Shown here: piece after piece, positions 45,730 to 57,800 of the stretch
Position numbering within the stretch: the stretch's first letter is position 1
Layout: the number at the start of each line of letters is the position of its first letter
From: Cryptomeria japonica
Lineage: Eukaryota; Streptophyta; Pinopsida; Cupressales; Cupressaceae
Direction: 5' to 3'
Length of the DNA: 64,000 bases
Assembly (NCBI RefSeq): GCF_030272615.1
Contig: NC_081413.1
Location: 607,204,209 to 607,268,208, forward strand
Program-made: the position numbers and the translations under genes
The notes under the pieces: model-generated
The model's database searches: none
Told to the model about the DNA's origin: nothing
What the model saw: the letters and a program-made list of their open reading frames with translations, nothing else

Positions 45730-48700
45730 ATGAGGATCTTATCTTGGGATGTCAGAGGTTTGAATGCCTCTGACAAGAGGGGATGGATCAAGCAGCAGCT
45801 GGATTCCTCCCAAGTAGACATCATTTTATTACAAGAAACAAAGCTTTCAGATGAAGCCTCTCAAAAGATTTTAAAAAAATGGACTTTATGGGATTTCATA
45901 CATATTCCTGTAGTAGGGGCTTCCAGTGGTATTCTGACCTTGTGGAATACCAGGACAATCAAAGCAAAAAGTTTGAGCCAAGGGACAAATTGGCATCTTA
46001 TTATTATTGAAAATTTTGATTTATCCTTTGTTCTCTTTCATATCTATGGCCCAACAACTCCTCAAGAGAAACATGCTCTTTGGAATACTATAACTTGCCA
46101 GATCCAACAACAGGGAGTTCATAAAATCAACTTAGGAGGTGATTTTAATGCCATCTTGTCTCAGGATGAGAAAGAGGGAGGCAATCCTACAACATCTAAG
46201 GTGATTGAAGACTTTAGATCTTTCGTGTCTGATAACACCCTTTCTGACATTTCACCTTCTAATGGTCAATTTACATGGACAAACCGGAGAACTTCCCTTC
46301 AAATTGCAAGTAGATTGGACAAGTTTTTCACTTCATATGAATGGATCTTCAGAAATATACTTTCAGCTCTAAAATTCTATCATTCTCCGGGTTTGACCAT
46401 TTTCCTATCGAATTATGCCTAGATAAACATGAAGTTTCTCATCATAGATCTTCTTTTAAGTTTGAAAGAATGTGGTTTCGAAACCCACATTTTCATGCTC
46501 TGCTTCGTCAATGGTGGGTGAGTGCCCCCTTCTGCAGGGAGAACAAAAAGTTTCAACTTTATATGAAAATGTAGTTTGTAAAAGCAAATATCAAAGTCTG
46601 GAATAGGGAAGTATTCAAAGATATCTTTGTAGAAAAAACAAAGGTAGAGAAGGAATTAAAGGACGTCAATGAACTTATCTTTTCTACTGGGATTAATCCA
46701 GAAATTTTCTCAAAGTAGAAGCATTTACAAAGCTATTGGGAAGAATTGTTCTCTAGAGAGGAGGAATATTGGAGACAAAAATCAAGGGAATTATGGCTAT
46801 AAGAAGGAGATAAAAATACTAAATTCTTCCAGGCATCTGCAAAGATTAAGCAAGCTACATCTACTATCTTTTCTATAAATGCCTCTTCTTCGAGGGAAAA
46901 ATTAACTAATGAACAAGAAATTAGGGAAGAGGGTGAACTCTTCTATAAAAATCTTCTTGCTCCCTCCCCTCCTTTTGTTCATGAGGAGTCCAGTGTCAAC
47001 ATATTGTTAGACTCCATTCCTTGTCTGATTTCACAACATGATAATGATTATCTGATGCAACCTTTCTCTCTTGCTGAATTACAAGAGGTGGTAGTTTCGA
47101 TGGCTCCTGACAAGTCTCCAGGCGCTGATGGTTTCACCATACTATTCTTTCAAAAGTGTTGGGACATTTTAGGTTTTGATCTTTTAATGGCTTTGGAGGA
47201 GTCAAGACAAAAAGCTTTTATTCTCAAGAACTTCAATTTAAACCATCTTGCTCTTATCCCCAAATCCAATAAACCTCAATCTTTTGCAGATTTTAGGCCT
47301 ATCTCCTTATGTAACTCAGTGTACAAGATCTTCACAAAAGTTATCTATCTCCGGTTAAAATCCTTGATACCTAAAGTAATATCTCTTCAACAAGGAGATT
47401 TTGTTCCTGGCAGGGAAACATTAGAAGGTGCGCTTGTGGCCCATGAAGTTCTGCACTCAATTAACTCTTCACAGTCCCCTACTTTTATAGCAAAATTAGA
47501 CATGTTGAAAGCATATGATAAAGTATGTTGGTCCTTTCTTTTGAGAGTGCTTAAAAAGTTTGGCTTTTCAGATAAGTGGTGCAAATGGATCAAAAATTTC
47601 CTCTCTAGGGCACATTTTTCAGTTATTGTTAATGGTAATCCTTTTGGTTTTTTTCGAGCCACCCAAGGGCTTCGACAAGGTGACCCACTATCACCTTTTC
47701 TCTTCATTATCATGGAAGAATCTTTTAGTAGATTGGTCAATAAGCAGTTGAGTTTGGGTTTTTGGAAGGGGGTATACATCCCTAATACCTCAATTTCTAT
47801 CACCCACACTTTATTTGCAGATGATACACTTTTATTTGGTTGTTCCAATATACAAGAAGCAAGGCATATTAAGAAAATATTGGACATATATACTTCTGGA
47901 TCTGGACAGAAAATCAGTGCACAAAAATCTAAACTATTCATATTCAATACTTCTGAAATGGTGTCTAACAACATTATCCAGACATTGGGCTTTCTAGTGG
48001 ATTCTCTTCCATCATCATACTTGGGTATCCCTTTCTTTATGGGAGTAGGGAAACCTTCTTTTTGGAATTCTGTGATTGACAGATTAAAAAGAAAAATTTT
48101 TGTGTGGAAAGCTAGATGGTTATCTCTATGAGGCAGAATCCTTCTTGTCAAAACTGTTCTGTCTACAATTCCGAACTACTACATTTCAGTCCTTCAAGCC
48201 CCAAAATCTATTGTCTCTCATATCGAGAAAATTATTCGGAATTTTATTTGGAAAGGTAATTTTTCAGAAGAGAAAAAGATCCTGTTTGTGTCTCTCAACA
48301 AAATGACTCCAAGCAAATCTACGGGTGGGGTGGGTCTGCATGATCTTTCAGAAAGGAATAAGGCCTTTGAGGGAAAGCTAGTTTGGAATATGTATGAAAA
48401 ACCACATGCTTTGTGGTGTCAAATTATGCAAGAAAAGTATTTAGATACTCCTACCCCTTCACGTATATTTACTATCCTTGATCCTCCATCATCGTCTGGA
48501 GTTTGGAACTTCATGATGGACTCTAGGAATGTGATTACTAGATACTTATCGTGGCAAGTACATAATGGCAAAGAAGTCAACTTTTGGCATGATTCATGGA
48601 GTGGCCTCCCACCTCTTAATCTTGACGAGTTCCTAGAAGATGTGATCCCTATATTTACTGCTCATTAAGTTTCTCACCTTTATGATTACATAAATGATCT

Positions 48701-50006
48701 TGAGAAGCCTTCAAATCGTGTCATTTGGAAGAAGCCAACTCTACTCCCAATCTCCCTGGGTCAAAAGGTAAAATTTTCTTTGATTCTCAAGAACTGCATT
48801 ATCTTTATCTCTAATGGTTTGGACAAATTGATATGGTGCCCTGCGAAGAATGGAAATTACTCTATCAAGGAAGGGTATAAGGCAATTCATCAAATGTCTG
48901 TTCAATTCTATTCACAAAGAGCCTACAATTTCTGTTGGAACAATAGTGCTCTTCCCAAGGCAGGGATGTTTACTTGGCTTGCTCTACATAAGAGAATACT
49001 CACCAGTGAGAGACTTGTTAAATTGAATATTTCACATCCATTTGCTTGTGTACTTTGTGGTGAACACAGTGAAACGTTAGATCATCTCCTCCTCCAATGT
49101 GATTTTTTTCACTATTGTTGGATGTTTGTGCTTGATAAGCTTTCCTTTAGCACCCCTCTTCCAGATAATGTATGGGATTTATTCCAGTCATGGCTAGTCT
49201 TATACTCATCCTCTCTTTTTGCATGTATTTGGAAAGTGATCCCATCCATAGTAGTATGGCCACTTTGGTGGGAAAGAAATAAGCGTATTTTTAGAAAGCA
49301 AACATCTCCTCTTTCTGATGTTTTCAATTATATTGAAAAATCAGTATCAGAACTGGTTAATGCTCAAGTTTCAAATCAGTTCAATTCAAATAGGGAATTT
49401 ACTTCTTGGGATGGTCAAGTTATTAATTGCTGGAAGGGCATCTCTATTCCTGTATCACCTTGTCTTCCGAGAGTGAGAACTAGTAAAATTGATAGAAATA
49501 AAGTGAATTGGTGTCCTTTGGATTCAATGCATTTCAAATTTAATTTTGATGGCTCCTCTAAAGGGAACCTAGGTGATGCAGGGATAGGAGTATGCATAAG
49601 GGATCACATAGGATGTGTTTTTTCTTTGAAAGCTACTTTTATTCCACCGGGTACTAACAACTTTGCAGAGGCATATGCTTTACTTGAAGGTATTCTACTA
49701 GTAAAAAAACTGAACATCTCTTATATTCACATTGAAGGCGATTCAACTATTATTATCAATGCTTGCATAAAGAGAAATATTGATAATTGGCAGATAAGAT
49801 ATTTACTTGAACAAGCATGGACACTAATTGATACATTTACAAACTTCACCATTTCACATGTGTATAGAGAAGGGAATCGGGTTGCAGATTATTTGGCAAA
49901 TATGGAAAGTTCCAAGGAGGAACTTAATATGATGGGTCCAGATTGTGATTTTGATTCTTATCCAATTCTTAAGGGGAAAATTTTGGAGGATATGGGTACC
50001 GGATAA
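45730..50006 (+). pseudogene. LINE A ORF2: endonuclease, RT, zinc domain, RNase H
   Basis: Start chosen at ATG 45730, which overlaps the ORF1 stop as ATGA and begins the conserved ILSWDVRGLN block (family usually W-N). Apurinic-type endonuclease: LLQETKLS near 45829, GGDFNAIL near 46137, SRLDKFFTS near 46311. A frameshift near 46340-46420 moves into the frame used to the end. RT: SPGADGF near 47117, FRPISLCNSVYKI near 47293, LRQGDPLSPFLF near 47670, LFADDTLLFG near 47812. Zinc domain: CVLCGEHSETLDHLLLQC near 49050. RNase H: KFNFDGSSKGN near 49537, E in FAEAYAL near 49665, EGDSTI near 49734, and D in NRVADYLANM near 49876. Stops at 46572 and 46716 (TAG), 46800 and 48666 (TAA), and 48129 (TGA). 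Confidence 0.92.
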
Positions 50007-50441
50007 TATTACATATAGCTATGCAATGGTCTTTTTCATAATGATATAAATCAGTATGTGTGGTATTATAAGTGCAGGGTCCTGTGGTTTTTCTGTAGCT
50101 GTATATTGTGAAGGGATATCGATTTGAGAAGCGTGCTGGATTGTAAGTTGGATAAATGCATAAGAGACAGATTGTGGATTGCTATGTAAATGTGTACAGC
50201 TCTCGTGATGTTTTGGTTCAGACTGCATTTTGTTCAATACATTCTAGAAAACATTCGATACTGGGGGATGTTTTATGGCACTCGGTATTCTGGACACTAT
50301 AAGATATTGTATTTTTTGGCATATTTGAGATTTAAATCTCACAACCTTTCTATGTATTGTAGAGCAAGGATCAGAGTTTTTCTTACTGGTTCTTTTCTCT
50401 GGGAGCTCTTTGAATCAACTTTATATAATAAAATATATTAA

Positions 50442-50454
50442 GTGGCATTGCCAC
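50442..50454 (+). terminator. LINE A 3' hairpin
   Basis: GTGGCATTGCCAC, a perfect inverted repeat 18 bases before the end of the element and followed by an A-rich tail. Also preserved in LINE B (33935-33947). A conserved end structure of this kind can be the RNA feature bound by the element's own reverse transcriptase. Confidence 0.6.
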
Positions 50455-50488
50455 CTTTTAAAAAAAAGAAAAAATATAGTTGGATGTT

Positions 50489-51861
50489 GATTAGATAGAG
50501 AAGTCATTTTGCTAAACATAAAAATTATTAGAAATAGTGGTGCAAATGTTTTGTTGAATAATGTGTTCTTGTTGTAATTATCATTACCTAGGAATAATTC
50601 CTTTATATACATTTCCTAGACACAACTGAGTTTTGGTTGTTTTGTGGATGAGTAATTATCATATCTTAGATTTCCAATCATAAAATAAACATAATTTCAA
50701 ATTTCAAATAGAAGATGAGGTCACACCTTTGATCCTATTATAATTATAGTTGCAATCTAGTTTAGAATGTGGGACATTATGAAAAATGTATAAGGGATTG
50801 AGTATAGTATAAAGATAACATTGGGTCATAGACCAATGAATGTGTAAAAAGAACCCGAATTATTTAAAAACCATGTATTAAAATTATTAATATAAAATGA
50901 CATGAATAAAAAATGTAACAATATACACCTTTCTAAAAAATGTTTCTCATCTTTCTTTCTTAATCACACAAGTTACAAATTCTTTTTTTAAGATTTTAAA
51001 ATCTATACAAATTGGTTTCGACAATGGATATAACAACTTTCCAACTATATTTTGGACTTAGTTTTGACAATGAATTTCCTTTCAATATTGATAGGGATTC
51101 AACAAATCCTGGTGTGGCTTTTCTTATCAAGAGAATACAATCTAGGGGCAATGAAAAATGCAGAAAAATTAAAGGATTTTTGAACTTTCTAATTTCTCTT
51201 TTACTATGCTTATTGATTTTTTTGTGCCAATATGCCATCACTAGAATCATTACTCCTTCTTGAGGAACATGCATGCCAAAATGGAATTGTTGACAAGGCT
51301 TTAGAAACTCTTCAACAAATCCAATTGGCAACTATAAAGCCAAATTCCACAACCTTTCTCAGGGTATGGACATCCATCAAAGAATAAAGAGACATTTTTA
51401 CTACTCTTTCTCCCCTTTTATATCATTTAAATGATTTAATATGGATTTTACATCTATTAGATAATTTTATGGCTATTCTATTAAATGCATGAATGTATTG
51501 ATAATTTTGTTTGTAGATTCTTTTGTCCTTCTGAAGGGCCCAACAAACATTTTTTCTGACAATTCTAGACACCAATGCAACTTATGGATTACAACACAAT
51601 TGCATTAGTGTTTGTTATCTATGATCTCATTAAAATTATCTCTTATGCATATCATAGTCTACATTATCATTCCACCAACCCATGTCATGTTTGAAATGAC
51701 ACACAAAACCACACCAATATTAGTGATTTTAACTTCTTTTATTGTGAGGCAACTCTTCCTTTCTCACATTAACACATGACAAAGAGACTACCTCTATCAT
51801 CTATATCACTAACATATGATATTGAGACTATATCTATCTTGGTCTCCTTATACTTCATCAT
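50489..51861. other. no gene seen
   Basis: AT-rich spacer. The short open frame at 51012-51263 has no recognisable features and a hydrophobic C-terminal stretch only. Confidence 0.4.
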
Positions 51862-51866
51862 GCTTT

Positions 51867-53104
51867 TGATGAATTTATAAGGCACTGAGAGGGGGGGTGA
51901 ATCAGTGCAAGTAAAAACAATACAAATCTGATTATCAGTTTCACCAACTTAAAACTCAATAGGCATATAAGAAATAACACCAAGTATACAATCACCACAT
52001 AAAGCATAATCCACATGACGCAAGAGTTTATATGTGGAAAACTGAAATGGGAAAAACCACGGTGGGAGTTAGTACCCATAAAGATCTACTATCTGCAGTA
52101 TAGAGATTTGACCGGTTAAGGTCTACAACACCCGGTTAGGGACACACCCTTTAAGAAGTGTCTAAGCCCGGTTAAGAGCTGTACAATAAGGCCTGTGAGG
52201 ACCAGCCTTGTTAGGAGATACCCAAGTTATTGAGATTTGCAAACACAAGTTAATTTGTCACCTGGTTAGAGGATTTAATGATCAGACTTATTAGAATCTG
52301 ACTGCACCTTGTTAGGAGTGACGTTGTGAGAGGATTTTCTTGTTGCAACTGTTAGGGTGACAACAAGTACAAATGATCTCAGTATAACACCTTTAGTGTT
52401 TGATAAGATCCACTTTAAAACATTTACAACATCACATATACTTCATCTCTCAACTCCTCTGATCACCGCACTATCAGAAATACAAAATTCACTAATGATC
52501 TCTCACACTTTCAAGCTCATACTCATATATGCCTTCATACCTCGTCATACATCTTAAAAACATTATGAGGTCATCTAGAACCTTGAAATAATTCCCTAGG
52601 TTCAATGTATCTAGACAATCTTGCATTACACGCCTTAGTTATGTCGACCACCGACATAACAAATCCAATTTTGTACCGTTTTACTGATCTGAGTGATTTT
52701 CATCGCTACTGGTTAAGTCTCCGTCAGAATAACTGCTCTGTCGATCAAATCACGTTCACCTGATTGAATCAGCACGGGTGTTCACGAACATAACTTCATC
52801 TACCAATCTTCATTGCTGTTGTAAGACCACATCATCTCATTCTTCATAGATTTCCTATAACGGTTTTTAAAATATAATATTGTCTATCTTTTACCGGTTA
52901 AAGTCCTAATTGTTGGTTTTGATAAAACCGTCTCTGCTTACTGGTTAAGCCTTGCCAGTTGAACTATAGGACTCAAATGACTTTAAAAACATAGTTTCCA
53001 TCAATGACAACATACAACATAGTCATCATACAACATTCTAATCAAACATGTACCGGTTGCATCAAGCAAACAAACAATTGACCGGTTAACATCAAATGCC
53101 AACA
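51867..53104 (-). repeat. solo copia LTR
   Basis: On the minus strand it starts TGTTGGCATTTGATG and ends ATTCATCA after CCCCCCCTCTCAG, with GTGGTTTTTCCC near 52060. This is the same architecture as the LTR tail at 6030-6310. Flanks GCTTT (51862-51866) and ACTTT (53105-53109) fit a duplication with one change. No internal region adjoins, so it arose by LTR-LTR recombination. ACCGGTTAA-like words recur through it. Confidence 0.75.
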
Positions 53105-54287
53105 ACTTTCTCATGTGCCATTAGGTCCTCCTCTCACCTATTGTTACTCACCATGTGAACTTATGTGTGTTATATTATGGGAGCACAATTCCATGTGTAC
53201 ACCACTACATCTTCTTTGGTAACAACATAACCATTTGTGTTCTCCTTGCCTATATTTTGGGTGACAAGTAACATATCATTGATGCTTTGAGAATATGTCC
53301 TTCATAAGGGCTTATTTTTCTCTTTCTACCCTCAACAAACTACATTGGAATATTTACATCATTTATGTGATTATTTCATGGGGGTATATGTTGACACTTA
53401 CACATGTAAATGTATGTACACATCATCAACATGCTCCTAGAAGCATCAATAGCTTGTAGCCCCAAGTACAAAGGGATGCTTGGATTAAGATACTCTTATA
53501 AAGAAATTACTTAAGAAAAAACATGATAGTACATGTAATCCTTAGTATTGTATTTCCATATGAGCCACCTAGCAATAAAGCACACTATCACACGTGACTC
53601 ATCTTAGCTACATTTATATTCCTTGTGAATCACTTAGCAACACAATATACTAGTGCATGCAAATCATAAAGGTGTTGTATGGCTCTTAGTAACAAAGCAC
53701 ATTATACATTGAACCGTACTTGTATTTTTCCTAATAATATAGTATGTTAGGATAATGTTCTTCTATTTTCTAGCAAGAAAGCATGGTAGAAAATCTTCCA
53801 TTCTTGTATGTGGCTATCTACATCTTTATGTGTGTTGTCCAATAAATCTACTTCTATATTCGTTCCTATTGTGCATGTGTTGTCTACTTTCCTTTTATAC
53901 GTATTATGTATATGTTGGATTATATATGATTTTCTAACATCTTTAAATTGGAGTTTTTATTTTTTTGATACTTCTTTGTAGTAAGTTTTTCATATTTTCT
54001 AATGTGTTGTTTTCCAAATCTTAACTTAGAGGCATGAGTCCCCTATTTGGAGACCTTGTTGTGTGTCTTGTGATATCTATTTTCCATTTATTTCTTGTAT
54101 TTCCATTCCTATACTTCAATATATCCTCCCCATTTAGTTTTCTCAACCCAATAAAGTGGACACAAAATATAAGGTCAAATTTGCATGCACTACAATTTCA
54201 ACATTTACAAATTGTACTCATTTTAGTGCATGTTTTGTCATTTATTTTAACATGTTTTAGACTTTTTTTTTAGTCTTAAAAATTTCA
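53105..54287. other. no gene seen
   Basis: AT-rich spacer up to the C3 target-site duplication TAATT (54288-54292). Confidence 0.4.
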
Positions 54288-54292
54288 TAATT

Positions 54293-54807
54293 TGAAAGGA
54301 AATACAAGAGCAAGGAAAGGAAAATAAAATCCAAGAAAGTTTATGATGAAGTAATTGTTACCAAGAGAAAAGCAAAAAGCTTGGAGCATCACCCAAATGT
54401 GAAGAAGGAGGCACAAGAACTTTTGAAAGGGGAAAAGCAAAGAAAAACCCCTTGTGATATTATGAATGAGGCAATGCCTAAAATGAGAGAGAGAGAGAGA
54501 GCAAGAAGCTCTTTACAATATTGTCATTAAGAAGAAATGAGAGAGAAAACATCTCTTAAATAGAGATGAGGAGAGGAGTTACAAAGTAACTCCCAAATAT
54601 ATGAATGCCACCATTCATAAAATGTGTGTGCCATGTGTCCACATCCTCTTATGGAGGAAATCTAATATTCCTTAATAAAGGAAAATAAAAGAAATGACTT
54701 GTCCTCACACATGTACTAGAGGACAAATTACATGTAGGAATTCCAAAAGAATATCCTAAACTAAATACAAATAAACCTAAGCTAAGTAAAGATTAAATAT
54801 TCTAACA
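54293..54807 (-). repeat. C3 3' LTR
   Basis: 515 bp. On the plus strand it runs TGAAAGGAAATACAAG to TCTAACA. Differs from the 5' LTR at five positions and carries only eight GA units (54485-54500) against 33. Confidence 0.95.
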
Positions 54808-54820
54808 CCCCCCCTTAAGC
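54808..54820 (-). promoter_or_regulatory. C3 polypurine tract
   Basis: CCCCCCCTTAAGC on the plus strand, GCTTAAGGGGGGG on the element strand, abutting the 3' LTR. Confidence 0.85.
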
Positions 54821-54834
54821 TTTACTTGGGGAGC

Positions 54835-57800
54835 TTACATCAAACCCTTCAATGGGTTGTAATCCAAGATTTTTTGGAATTTTTCTTTACAAAGTGGCTT
54901 GGTCAAAATATCTGCAACTTGGTCTTCCCCCTTGCAATAGAGGAGTGAAACTTGCTTGTCTTCAATTTGTTCTCTAATAAAGTGGTGTTGGAGAGCAATG
55001 TGTTTTGTCCTTGCATGGAAAACTGGATTTTTAGCCAAGGCAATGGCACTTTGGTTGCCACAATACAATGGAGTTGGTTCGTGTTGAGGTAGACCCAAAT
55101 CTTCAAGGAGTCTTCTAAGCCACAAGACTTCTTTGGAAGCATTAGTGCATCCTTTGTACTCAGCTTCAGTGGATCCAAGAGAGGTAGATTGTTGCTTTTT
55201 ACTATTCCAAGAAATTGCTCCTGAACCAACAAAAAAACAATAACCACAAGTAGATTTCCCATCATTGGGATCTCCACCTAGATCGTAATCATTAAAACCT
55301 TTTAAAGTAAAATCGGAATTTGCATCATAAAACAAACCTACATTAATAGTTCCTTTAATATATCTTAAAATTCTTTTAGCAACTTCAAAGTGTGTTTGTT
55401 GAGGTTTAGACATGAATCTTGAAACCAAACCAACACTATAAGCAATATTTGGCCTAGTAAGAGTTAAATAATTTAAACTTCCAACTAATTGTCTATACAA
55501 AGTAGGATCAACAAGAGGAGTTTGCATATCAAGCATTAACTTAGTGCCTAATTCAATAGGAATTGAAACATGATGAGCATCATTCATTTTAAACTTATCT
55601 ATGAGATCTTGAGCATATTTACTTTGAGATAAGAAAATTCCTTTAGAGGTTTGCCAAATTTGCATTCCTAAGAAATAATGTAAAAGACCTAAATCAGTCA
55701 TTTGAAATTTTTGATTAAGTTGAAACTTAATATCAGAAATCAAAGTATTGGAACTTGAAGTAAGAATCAAATCATCTACATACAAGATAATAATTATAAT
55801 ATCATCTTCACTATGTTTAATATACAAGTTAGGATCATTTTTACTTCTAATAAAGCCTTGAGAAAGAAAGAATTCATTAATCTTTGAATACCACTCCCTA
55901 GGAGATTGCTTTAATCCATAAATTGATTTCTTTAATTTACAAACTAAGTGTGCATTACCTTCTTTAATAAAACTAGGAGGTTGAGACATATAAATTTCCT
56001 CATGTAAATCACCATTAAGAAAAGCACTTTTAACATCCATTTGGTGAATAGGCCAATTCATTCTAGAAGCTAAAGCAAGCACAAGTTTAATTGTAGGCAT
56101 TTTAGCAATAGGAGCAAAAGTTTCAGTATAATCTAAGCCTTCAATTTGAGAAAAACCTCTAGCAACTAATCTAGCTTTAAATTTACTAACTTGATTATTA
56201 GCATTCAATTTAGTTTTATAAAGCCACTTGCAAGAAACAAGATTTTTACCATGAGGTAAGGGAACTAAATCCCAAGTTTGGTTAGAAGTTAAAGTATCAT
56301 ATTCTTCCTTCATTGCTTTTTGCCAATGCGGTTGATTTTTAGCTTGATCAAATGTTTTAGGATCATTAGAATTCATAATAGTAGTCATTAAAGAATAATT
56401 ACAATAATTAACTCTTCTAGCTTGAAGTTTATCCATTCTAGCTAAGTATTCATCACTATCTTGAATTAAAGATTTAAACCATTTAGGTCTTCTTTTAGAA
56501 GTAATGGATTCATCACTAGAAGAAGAGTCATGAGGAGTAGAGTTATTATTATCATCATCACTATCACTAGAAGGAATAGAAAGAGATGCATTAGGAGTAG
56601 GGTTAAGAGAAGGAGGTTGGTCCTCCACAAGCACAACTTTGGTTTGACCAAGTTCATCATCCTCCACTTTAGAACAATCATGAATGCCTTTTTCTGCAAT
56701 ACAAACATCTCTTGCAACTTTTACCTTGTTAGTAATAGGATTGTAAACTCTATAACCTTTAGTATTTTCATCATAACCAACAAAAATAAAAGGAGAAGAT
56801 TTAGCATCTAATTTTTTTCTTTTCTCCTTAGGTTTGTGAACATAAGCTATGGAACCAAAAATTCTTAAATTCTGCAAATTAGGCTTTCTACCAGACCAAG
56901 CTTCTTCAGGAGTTTTATCCTTTAAGGCTTTGGTAGGTGTCCTATTAATTAAATATGTTGCACAAGCCATAGCTTCAGCCCAAAATTTGTAATCCATATT
57001 TTTAGCATGTAATAAACATCTAGCCATTTCAACAATTGTCCTATGCTTCCGTTCTGCCACACCATTTTGTTGTGGTGTATAAGGAACGGTAAGCTCATGT
57101 TTAATTCCAAAAGATTTCAAATAAGCATTAAATGCATTATTGACATATTCTCTTCCATTGTCAGTACGAAGAATCTTAATTTTAGAACCAGATTGCCTTT
57201 CTACAAACATATGAAATTCAATAAACACATCAAGCACTTGATCCTTACTATGAAGGAAATATATCCATGTTCTCCTTGAAAAATCATCAACAAAGGTAAG
57301 TGTATACCTTGAACCTTGGATGGAGGGATTCTCCATGGGACCCAAGAGATCACTATGAACGAGATGCAATTTAGTGTATGCCCTCCAAGATTGACCATGA
57401 GGAAAGGGTTCCCTATGCATCTTACCACTCATGCAACCATTGCAAACAATTTGAGAAGGAACAATACTAGGCAATCCATCAACCATATTTTCTTTTTGCA
57501 TCAATGAAATATAATCAGAATTGAGATGGCCAAGTCTTTCATGCCATATAGTAAAATCAACAGTAGTAAGCAAAGAATACTCTGGAGGAGCAAATTCATA
57601 GAACTTGAATAAGTTATCGCTATCCATTTTAGCAGTAGCAATAACATGATTAGTGTTTGGATCAATGATATAACATATGCCCCTATAAAAGTTAATCTTA
57701 TAATCTTGACAAAGTTTAGGAACTGAAATCAAATTTGATTTTAATTCAGGAACATAAAGAACATCATGTAATTTCCCATTAGGAACATTCACATCACCAA

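Larger units (their letters stand above)
35585..45733 (+). pseudogene. LINE A ORF1, interrupted by G3
   Basis: Chosen start is ATG 35585. The frame reads to 36922, is interrupted by G3, and resumes in the same frame at 44831, ending TGA at 45731-45733. The central part (about 36150-36600) looks like the RNA-binding DUF4283 domain of plant L1 ORF1 proteins (WVPNFSLELVPPLFMPFWI, near 36427), followed by a zinc-knuckle remnant LGHFNSQC near 36734. Near the C-terminus is KKRGRKPK (about 45600), which resembles an AT-hook. In-frame stops are at 35888, 36038 and 36281 (TAG), and at 36731 and 45494 (TAA). It would bind element RNA and accompany it to the target site. Confidence 0.82.
34835..50472 (+). 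mobile_element. LINE A, full-length L1, split by G3
   Basis: A non-LTR retrotransposon bounded by a perfect 16-bp target-site duplication AATATAGTTGGATGTT at 34819-34834 and 50473-50488. After removal of G3 it is about 7.7 kb: 5' UTR with tandem repeats, ORF1 (nucleic-acid-binding protein), ORF2 (endonuclease, RT, zinc domain, RNase H), 3' hairpin and an A-rich tail. The long duplication and complete structure show insertion by target-primed reverse transcription. About ten nonsense codons and one frameshift make it inactive. Confidence 0.93.

Noticed and set aside
51012-51263. 83-codon frame with a hydrophobic end as a small membrane protein
   Set aside because: Single short frame in AT-rich spacer, no homology seen and hydrophobicity expected from T-rich codons.
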